Assembly: GCA_902702965.1 (NCBI GenBank)
Contig: CACRXP010000629.1
Span: 317,443 to 381,442, forward strand
DNA: 64,000 nt
Source of the DNA: Spirometra erinaceieuropaei
Taxonomy: Eukaryota > Platyhelminthes > Cestoda > Diphyllobothriidea > Diphyllobothriidae
Reading direction: 5' to 3'
The stretch's first letter is position 1, and every line of letters starts with the position of its first letter. This document shows, piece by piece, positions 56,975 to 64,000 of this stretch. Made by a program: the position numbers and the translations under genes. A model generated the notes under the pieces. It was not told the origin of the DNA, searched no databases, and saw only the letters and a program-made list of their open reading frames with translations.

Positions 56975-59000
56975 CAACAATGAGTCTGAACCATATGGCA
57001 AACCTTACAAACAACATTAGTAAATGCAGAGACACGATGATTTGAGGAAGGAAACTTCGTTTTCCGAAAATCTTATAATCGCAAACTATTTAAAACCAAA
57101 TTATACTATTTCGTCAAGAAGAAAATTTGAGTAAAACTTTATTTTCTTACATAATCAGATATGGTTCATAAAACATTCACACAAATATCCAGTCTTTTAC
57201 ACATTTAAAAGGAATTGACGTCTTCCCCAAATTGTTTAATTTACGAAAGGGCCTAATCAGGTTTTAGAAACATTTCCGATTCCCGACTAATTCTAAATCC
57301 GAAATGTCATCACCCTGGCATTCAAGGTGTCCAAAATATAAGCTGTATATTTATCGTGTACGTAAATGCATACATTCCTATGGGTTTTGAAGAGGAAATC
57401 GATGGTGTTCATATCATCAATGAGTCTGAACCATATGGCAAACCTTACAAACAAAATTAGTAAAGGCAGTGACACGATGTTTTGAGAAAGGAAACCTCGG
57501 TCTCTGAAAGTCCTGTAATCGCAAACTTTTCAAAATCGAATTATGCTATTTCGTCAAGAATAAGTTTTGAGGAAAACGTCATTTCCTTTCATATCTGTAA
57601 AAGACTAAATATTTATATGCATGTTTTCAATGATATATGTTTGAGATTAAAAGGCCATCGAAATCAGTGAGAAAAGTTCATACTATATAGTGGGCACTTT
57701 CTACAATGTTTTGGTTTTTGAGGCGGCTGGAATAAAGATCTGTCGAAAATTGGCATCCTGCAGTAACTAAAACATTATGAGATTATGACGCACAGTGAGT
57801 AGTATTGCAACCCCACTTAAGTAATATTTTCGATTCGAAAACGCTCGTCGAATTTCATATGTAAGCACGTATATGTGAATACCGACTGTCGCAAGCCGGC
57901 GACTGTGCCACGGGCGTACGCAGCTCTTGCCACGCGTGTCAGGTCGTCCGAAGATGACATGCGTAAGCGGCCACGCTGGGGAGCATGAGTGCGGGCGGCT
58001 ACGGCTTCACTGCTTGGGCTTTACTGTGGATGAAGCTGAATGCCTGCAGAACAAAGCGCATCCAAATGACCTTTAGGGATTGTTGACTGTCCTCGGATCA
58101 GGTAGAATATTGCGAACAGTTCGTATTTGCACAGGAAGCCTGTGTTACTTACTGGAGTTTATTTACTTACCTCAGCTACCATGGATTGAACGACTACTTA
58201 ATTTGGAAACTGTCGTAGGACTATCCACTTAGTTTCCAGACATGAACGACCACTGTGCAATAGGGCGTAGGAGAACAATTAATTTGATGGTAATATGTAA
58301 TGACACTCAAAAACATCTTCGGAAACAATCGGAATTAACCATATGAGGCTAGGGAAACCTCGGCTTCCAAGCCTACGTACACTTGATAGCGCGTCTACGG
58401 CACTAGGCACACAAAAGACAGTTTTGATAATGCATTATGTGGACGTTCTTGCCGTGTCCCCAGTCGGATCGGCCCAAACGGCGTGGACCTGTAAATGGCA
58501 AAGTGTGATCCACTGATTCTGCATTTAAATAATGTCAGTTATACAAGTTCTTTAGGAAATATCAAAGGATATTAATAAAGAGGAACACGCTTTGACCTGA
58601 AACATAATTCCTGCATACCCGGTTGTCATCTATCTGAATAACTGGGGTTTTCTTGTCATGAAAATGCGCCCGTGCATTAACAGAACGTTCATCTAAACTG
58701 TATCCCAGCAACGCAACAAGCAGTCAACTTCTTCACGCAGGCGATTCAGGCAGCCTTAAGCAACGCTGGTTCAGGTCACCGAATATTCATAGAGAACTGT
58801 AGTGTAGACAACACCTGCAATTACAGAATAGTAATATCTACTGGAAAAACTTGACTATAAGTGGAGACACTGAGTCTCACAAAAATCGCTACTGGCTGAA
58901 AACATGTAAAACACAGCGGTAGTGGTAAATTCTTGTACAGATTCCTGCGGCGTACAGCCCTCTCCAGTATCACGTTGTTGTAGCATGGACAATGCTCTGC
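56975..59000. repeat. Segmental-duplication block shared with 7.3-11.3 kb
   Basis: 56,975-57,150 and 57,415-57,610 are direct repeats of each other (both contain tgagtctgaaccatatggca, then acaaac(a)a(a/c)attagta). 57,560-57,790 matches 7,490-7,690 and 11,100-11,290. 58,750-59,000 matches 7,720-7,990. Order is conserved, so the upstream region of gene P2 is a duplicate of that of gene A. Confidence 0.6.
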
Positions 59001-59325
59001 ATATAAGGCAAACTGGATAAAATTGACCAAGTTTTACGATGCTCGCCTGCATTGGATTTCTCACTTTGCTATTCAGCTGCGTAAATTTGTAAGTACACAC
59101 GTTCTTCACATTCACTTTTCTAGTATTCGGACAATATTGTATATGTCGATTTGCATTGTTTTAATAAGAAATGACCTGAGTGGTTTTAGAAGGATAATTT
59201 ACTTTCCAAATATACTTTAGCTGTCGAAAATACGGAACACAGTCTTATGCTAGGATCTGTTGATTTAAACTGAGAAGCAAAAATTTTTTGCCTCCAAACG
59301 TAAACTGTGTTTTCCTCTACTGCAG

Positions 59326-61286
59326 GCAAGACCAAACTCTCTGCCAGTGGAATAATCGCCTGTTAACAAACGAAAGTGGGCCGCATGAACATAAAGCAGT
59401 TATATACGGAGATTACCGGGTAAGAATTGTCAGCATGTACAGGTCGTGAGTACTTCGAATTTTCCAAGGATTAATTTGAATCGCCATCAGAAAATTTGAC
59501 TGACACTTGGGTTTTCTTCGGTTGTTATTGGTGCGCTACCCGCAAGCTGCAGATATAAAAAAATAAGATTTATGGTAGAACAAATGCAATCAGTGAGTGA
59601 ATTTTTAGGATATCGTGAAAATTACTCCTACCTGATGCTTGAAGTGTTCATTTCATTGTCAATATTTGTTTCATACTTTACTTCAGGGCGGACGGATAGG
59701 AGAAAACGAGTTTTATAATGTCCGAGGAATGCCGGGATTCTGCAAAATGAAATCCAAGCTATTTCGCTGTAAACACATAAATGGTTTGTTTATTTATTTC
59801 ATAGTAGTCTCACTGCTAATAAATGCATAAAGCAATGTAGATCAATAAAGAAGTTCAACCTCTTGGCTATTATAAAAGTATTGGTCAGTATCATCACCTT
59901 CCAGCCATAACTCATATATGCGTCCTATATTAGGAAGACGGATTCAAGTACACATTTAATGCTAAGATCCGTGCGGCTAAATTTCAAAATATCTTAATTA
60001 TCTTATGATTTCGGCTTTCGACTGAGCTGTTTTCCGGCTGCTCGTAAAACACGCCGTTGGTAGAATCATAACGACATATGTTTTTGAAATTTTTTGCTGA
60101 CTTTAAATGTGTCACACATTTACATTTGTTTCAAAGAAAGTACCTAACAAAATGTTATTATTGGCACTCATTTGTTCGGCTTATCATGTCTTTCGCAACA
60201 GCCTTACTCAAACAATGGGCCTGTGGAGGCTGCAAAAATCTTTTTGAATTTCCAAGTAAAAGGGAACCCAAATTGTGTTTCATTTGCATAAATATATCTC
60301 AAATAATTTAGCAATTAATTAAAACCACGTTGTGCGAACCTTGGAGAACATACTCATTTCTACCGAATAAGCGCAGAGAAAATAGTTTTTGCATTTTGCT
60401 ATACATATGTTGAAATGTAACGTGTATGGGAAATCAGTGCGAACTATTTACGGCAATTACGTAGTCATTTATAGCGAGTGCATTTTCTCCCAGCGATCAA
60501 ATTGAAGTGCATACGATAAACCGGTATCTCGATGCAGATGAAGTCACTTGAGATTCCGTCGCATAAAACTCAATAATAGGCCATAGCCTAAATGAGTCTT
60601 CATAATCAAAATGAGATCTCAAATTTTCAGTCTACCATTCCTGAGGTTAGTTAATGACTGCAAGTTCAAGAATAAATTAAAATGTCAATGGTTACAAGCA
60701 GTCATGACTGTTAGCATAGATGCCATCGAAACTAGGACCCTTCATTGAGGTTTAAGATTAATCAATTAGTTATTTTTCCTTTTGTCCTTCTAAAGGAACA
60801 GGCAATATAAATTTTGCGAAATTGGAGATAAGAAATATCTCAAATGTGGACTACGTGAACATCATGTCGGAATTCGGCCCTCTTACATACCCAATAACAT
60901 TCCATCGAGTGAGTCGAGCCAGAGATTATACAAACAAAAGTAAGTTACGTTTTTTGAAACATCAGTGAAATATCAATCTACGCGCGCGCACCCCTCTCTA
61001 CTAACACAGTTGGCTTCATATGCTCATTGGCCTCTCTTGTTCATTTTCGCGTGGATTCTGACACAGAACTGGATATTTGTCCAAATGTAAATGTAGTCAG
61101 GCTTAGGTGGACTGTTAATGGTAACGCATCAGACGCTGGCGAGGTGAGATTTGTTTAGTCGCGTGACTCCAGTAAACTCACTGGCCAATATGAAAGAGTG
61201 AATTTTCTTTTAGTTCAGATGCCATGACAACGGGTACCGCAGATGCACTGGAGTGTCGGATAGCGCTTCGGGTTTCGGAAAGTGTC
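59326..61286 (+). CDS. Two-Ig-like-domain surface-protein gene, copy P2 (E1-E5, truncated)
   Basis: Exons: E1 59,326-59,419, E2 59,687-59,783, E3 60,802-60,939, E4 61,010-61,143, E5 61,214-61,286; every intron is GT-AG and phases join as in P1. Module 1: TLCQWNNRLLTNESG, GRIGENEFYNVRGMPGFCK, NVDYVNIMSEFGP. Module 2: ELDICPNVNVVRLRWTVNGN, FRCHDNGYRRCTGVSDS. Introns E3-E4 and E4-E5 are both 70 nt. All five exons are open. E6, hinge and anchor exons are absent: PLE sequence starts about 45-60 nt after E5. Either the gene was cut by the PLE or the missing exons lie beyond it. E0 was not identified; the equivalent distance upstream holds only the duplicated block. Module 2 keeps the Cys and Trp of the Ig pattern but lacks the closing Y.C strand encoded by E6. 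Confidence 0.65.
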
Positions 61287-61329
61287 GTGCGTAAATTGTT
61301 TGTCGCATTATGAAATTATTCTAGCATGA

Positions 61330-61890
61330 CGAGCGATCCCGTACAGCATGAACGTCTCCAAGGCCGTTAGTCCCCTCCTAGCACCACTTGGGGTTGGAGT
61401 TGTGCACAGACCGGAGGCCACCATAAGGCATCAGGTGATCAGACCAAAAGACCGATTGCCACGGCAAGAAACATCTGGAGGCGTTTACCGGATCTGGTGC
61501 AGTTGCGGACAAAGCAACCACGTCGGAGAAACTGGAAGACTGCTTCGGACGCGAATTGCCGAACACGCGGAAACGGTGCACAGAAATGATGCCAACTCTC
61601 AGTTCGCGACCCATTCGACGAGACCCGACCACACATTCAAGTTCGATGAGGCTGAAATTCTCGCAAGAGGGGATAATTGCGTGAGCCGCGAGTTGCTTGA
61701 GTCATGATTCACGGGACGTCAGTCTACCAACAAGTGCAACGACATCCACACTCCACAGTCCGTGTTGAGGCATAGGTTGGCCAAACTTATTGACCATTCA
61801 GGAAGCGCGCAAGCCGGTGAGCCAGATTGCCGAACAATCATCACGCCAGCATCCAACACGGGTGATGAGAATTCAGCTGTTAACGACTAA
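61330..61890 (+). pseudogene. PLE GIY-YIG endonuclease domain
   Basis: Frame 61,348-61,707: GGVYRIWCSCGQSNHVGETG (the GIY-YIG core with C.C and VGETGR), RTRIAEHAETVHRND, THSTRPDHTFKFDEAEILAR and REWL-like RELLES. A TGA at 61,705 replaces the expected Trp. Beyond it the frame continues FTGRQSTNKCNDIH, HRLAKLIDHSG and SNTGDENSAVND up to TAA near 61,888. One stop in ~185 codons makes this the youngest PLE remnant in the window. No RT is attached, so it is 5' truncated. It ends the coding part of gene P2. Confidence 0.8.
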
Positions 61891-62640
61891 AACACGCACC
61901 TAAATGCATCCACCAATTCATGTGAAAAGATCCTGAAGTTATCGTCATGACCAACAATGAACTGGCTCGAGGACTGCGCAGAGCTTGGTAATCGTACAGA
62001 GACTGCATCAGTCGTCATGTCTACCGGAAGGCCTACTACGGCGTCTGGGTGCATGACCCACTGACCTCCCTGGTTTGCCCTGAATCAAAAATTTTAATAC
62101 TTGATTCACTTTTGCGCCATCTCCCATTACATCTCAGTAATCTGGCAGCGTACTACCCATTTCTTTATTCAAATGGCGTGCAACACTTGCGCATTATTCG
62201 AAAGCGCTCACCGTCTATGAAACGCTCCACTCTAGTGCGGCGAACATTGTTTGACTGCCTCTCAGGAATGGTTAGTTCTATCATTCGCTATTCTCCCAGC
62301 AACCTCTCCTCAGTCATATTCCATAAAATGTCACGAGGCAAGGCACCACGAACTCCAGTTTGACGGGGTTTTCACGGATTATTTGCATCACGTGCCCTGA
62401 TGCGTGCACATGCCGATATATCTGGTTTGTGATTGGCTAAATAAAGATAGAAGACCGTTGTGCCAATACACCCGGATATCTGTCGATAACACACACAGAT
62501 ATATGTACATGTAGATTTGGTAGAGGGGCGCCCACCGACAGCGATGCGGAACTCATTCGTCCCGTTAAGACTTGGGGCCCGCCAGCAGCCACATAGCGAC
62601 GCGGAATATAGGCAGAACACTATCGCCAACAAAGACAAGG
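61891..62640. other. No gene assigned
   Basis: PLE 3' flank and unassigned sequence. The + frame 62,049-62,363 and - frame 62,372-62,638 have no recognised motif. Confidence 0.3.
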
Positions 62641-62740
62641 GAGGCTGGGGTGGCCATTTCTAGCTTGTTGGCCATCATCAGCCCGCAGAACCAAACTCCG
62701 AGGTGTGTAACACCTGGGGCTCGATTCTGCGACCGACGGG
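62640..62740 (-). repeat. tRNA-derived SINE fragment, inverted
   Basis: On the - strand GGTCGCAGAATCGAGCCCCA (degenerate B box), then TTACACACCTCGGAGTTTGG, then a CTGATGA...GAAATGGCC block. Matches the body of the + strand SINE at 62,752-62,900. The A-box half is missing, so the two copies are joined head to head near 62,745. Confidence 0.6.
62657..62681 (-). ncRNA. Hammerhead-ribozyme-like core (SINE)
   Basis: On the - strand CTGATGA, then TGGC pairing with GCTA across a 6-nt loop, then GAAA and TGGCC. Four-pair stem II including one G-U. The cleavage triplet is not GTC in this copy. Confidence 0.35.
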
Positions 62741-62751
62741 ACAACTAGCCC

Positions 62752-62900
62752 ATAGCTCAGTGGTTAAAGACGTTGGATTTAAAACCAACCGGTCGCAAAA
62801 TCGAGCTTTAGGTGCTGTACACTTCAGGGTTTGGTTTACCTGGCTGCTGATGATTGCTAATAAACAAGAAATTGCCATTCTAATCTCCCGTGTCTTAGTT
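62752..62900 (+). repeat. tRNA-derived SINE fragment
   Basis: tRNA-like head GCCCATAGCTCAGTGGTTA (A box TAGCTCAGTGG at 62,756-62,766), an anticodon-arm-like GTTGG...CCAAC, and a decayed B box ggtcgcaaaatcgagc near 62,803-62,818. The body runs through ctgatgattgc to ttgccattctaatctccc. The anticodon loop is 8 nt and the T arm does not fold well, so this is a SINE head and not a working tRNA gene. Confidence 0.65.
62847..62871 (+). ncRNA. Hammerhead-ribozyme-like core (SINE)
   Basis: CTGATGA at 62,847-62,853 and GAAA at 62,868-62,871, with TTG (62,854-62,856) pairing with CAA (62,865-62,867). Only three pairs, so likely decayed; same SINE position as the inverted copy at 62,657. Confidence 0.3.
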
Positions 62901-62949
62901 CACGATGTTACTCGACATCCAGATTTACAGATGAGCGTAGTATTCTGAA

Positions 62950-64000
62950 AGCCTTAAAATGTCTCAATCAGTTTTCAGTATTATCGTGACTCGCTAAAGA
63001 ATCCACCAGTTTATGCGTCCTGGCATTCGCCTGGCTCATTTGTTTCCTTCCAGAGAGCAGTCTCGTGCTGTCCCTATGCTTTTATTTACTGTCCCCTTTT
63101 TATCTCACGCTAACATTTCCAAAGTTAGAAACTGCGACTTTTTTCGCTGAAACCCAAACTGTGTTCAGATCACTTGGAGGAGGTATGTTTTATCGGTAGA
63201 AAGAATCAGCGAATGCAGAACTATGCCAAAAGTTATAGGTATTTAACTGTCGAAGTGCGGAATTTGCTGCGATAAACTCTGGGCAACGACAGCTTCGGAT
63301 TGTGACACCAAATATCCTACCCATCACCAAAACAATCGGGGCAGATGGTGGCACAGTCGGACAGCAACTGAACATTCTGACAGGCGATGTAGAATTTCGA
63401 CTGCTCGCGCAAGCAGGCTTCTAAGAATGCATAAGTATACAATGCCGTATTTCGACGGCAGATGCCAAAGATAAAGAGTTATAAAAATTTAATTGGGCTC
63501 TTGAACCAACAGTCTGGCGATCCCTTTCATACATTAACAACATCTCCAAAGTTAAATAGAGCTCACATGCTGCCGTCAATCTTATGCACCTAACATGTAC
63601 GCTAAAGAGCTGTGTTTTTTTACAGATTGCATAAAATAAACATCAGCATAACGTAACACGTAAGCTCTCTTTCTGTACCGAATGCCGGTGGTGCGCTACC
63701 AAGCTTGTGTTGGGGTTGGAAGCGCACGTTTGTAAAATGCCCATAATTACCAATGACATCTGATGCAAATACGAATTGTTCGCCGTATTTCAATTAAAAC
63801 AAGCACAGTCTACATTCCCTAAAGAGCATTTAGATGCGCTTTGTTCAGCTGGGATGCAACTTCATCGATAGAACAACCAAGCGGTAAAGCTGTGCCTGCC
63901 TGCGCTCAAGCACCTCAGCATCTCCGTTTACGCATGTCGTCTCCGGGCGGCCGGACACGCGTGACATGAATTACTTACGCACGTGACTCAACCTCCGGCC
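62950..64000. other. No gene assigned
   Basis: No frame above 61 codons, no motif and no repeat partner recognised. The last ~150 bases are GC-richer. Confidence 0.35.

Noticed and set aside
58740..59000. An E0-like coding exon of copy P2 (and the equivalent at 7.72 kb)
   Set aside because: Frames on both strands stay similar between the two copies and the donor seen at 7.8 kb is lost at 58.8 kb. The conservation is explained by segmental duplication alone.
62752..62825. Functional tRNA gene
   Set aside because: 8-nt anticodon loop, decayed B box and T arm, and a second fused copy of the body: a SINE head.
1..64000. CRISPR array, rRNA, bacterial operons
   Set aside because: No regularly spaced direct repeats, no rRNA signature, and the coding signal is in spliced short exons and eukaryotic retroelements.

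Overview
The window looks like a flatworm nuclear genome, most likely a tapeworm (a diphyllobothriid-like cestode is my best guess). It is AT-rich, with short spliced exons, GT-AG introns as short as 63-78 nt, and many degenerate Penelope-like elements (PLEs) with GIY-YIG endonuclease tails. It also holds a CR1/jockey-type LINE, and a second LINE whose C-terminal tail carries zinc-finger-like motifs of a kind I associate with flatworms. The organism call is inference. There is no prokaryotic gene organisation, no CRISPR array and no rRNA.

The main host content is a family of multi-exon genes whose exons are mostly too short to show as long ORFs. I recovered it by aligning the window to itself and following splice sites and phases. 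The best copy is on the + strand (46,178-51,275) with exons called here E0-E6, two linker exons and a terminal hydrophobic exon. An inverted sister copy lies on the - strand (32,809-26,757). A third copy (+, 59,326-61,286) has E1-E5 and then runs into a PLE. A fourth (11,601-12,076, +) is a two-exon relic with a stop. A fifth (1,836-4,626, +) has E6 plus two linker exons. The predicted product has two tandem Ig-like modules, a Thr/Pro/Ser-rich hinge built from phase 1-1 exons (six of the seven are exactly 45 nt), and a C-terminal hydrophobic tail typical of GPI anchoring. I cannot assign a named family.

Layout. 1-6.4 kb: remains of copy 0 plus unassigned AT-rich DNA. 6.4-12.6 kb: SINE-like repeat and the relic copy A, split by a CR1/jockey LINE (8.5-10.85 kb, -). 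12.76-23.3 kb: a nest of PLE fragments in both orientations, including a 1.4 kb palindrome and a pair of ~2.2 kb inverted copies separated by 4.9 kb. 23.7-25.95 kb: LINE with a zinc-finger-like tail (+). 26.7-32.95 kb: gene copy M (-). 33-42.5 kb: mostly unassigned, with a SINE-like repeat at 37.5 kb and a second CR1/jockey LINE at 38.1-39.5 kb. 42.5-44.95 kb: a long degenerate PLE (-) and a PLE scrap (+). 46-51.3 kb: gene copy P1 (+). 51.8-55.2 kb: LINE and PLE 3' fragments. 55.4-56.35 kb: two possible exons of an unrecognised gene. 57-61.3 kb: segmental duplication of the copy A region carrying gene copy P2 (+). 61.3-61.9 kb: PLE GIY-YIG domain (+). 62.6-62.9 kb: two head-to-head tRNA-derived SINE fragments.

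A second theme is hammerhead-ribozyme-like cores (CTGATGA, short stem II, GAAA) in the PLE tails and SINE-like repeats. Mobile elements have clearly reshaped the gene family: a LINE lies inside copy A, a PLE truncates P2, and the PLE nest sits between copies A and M.
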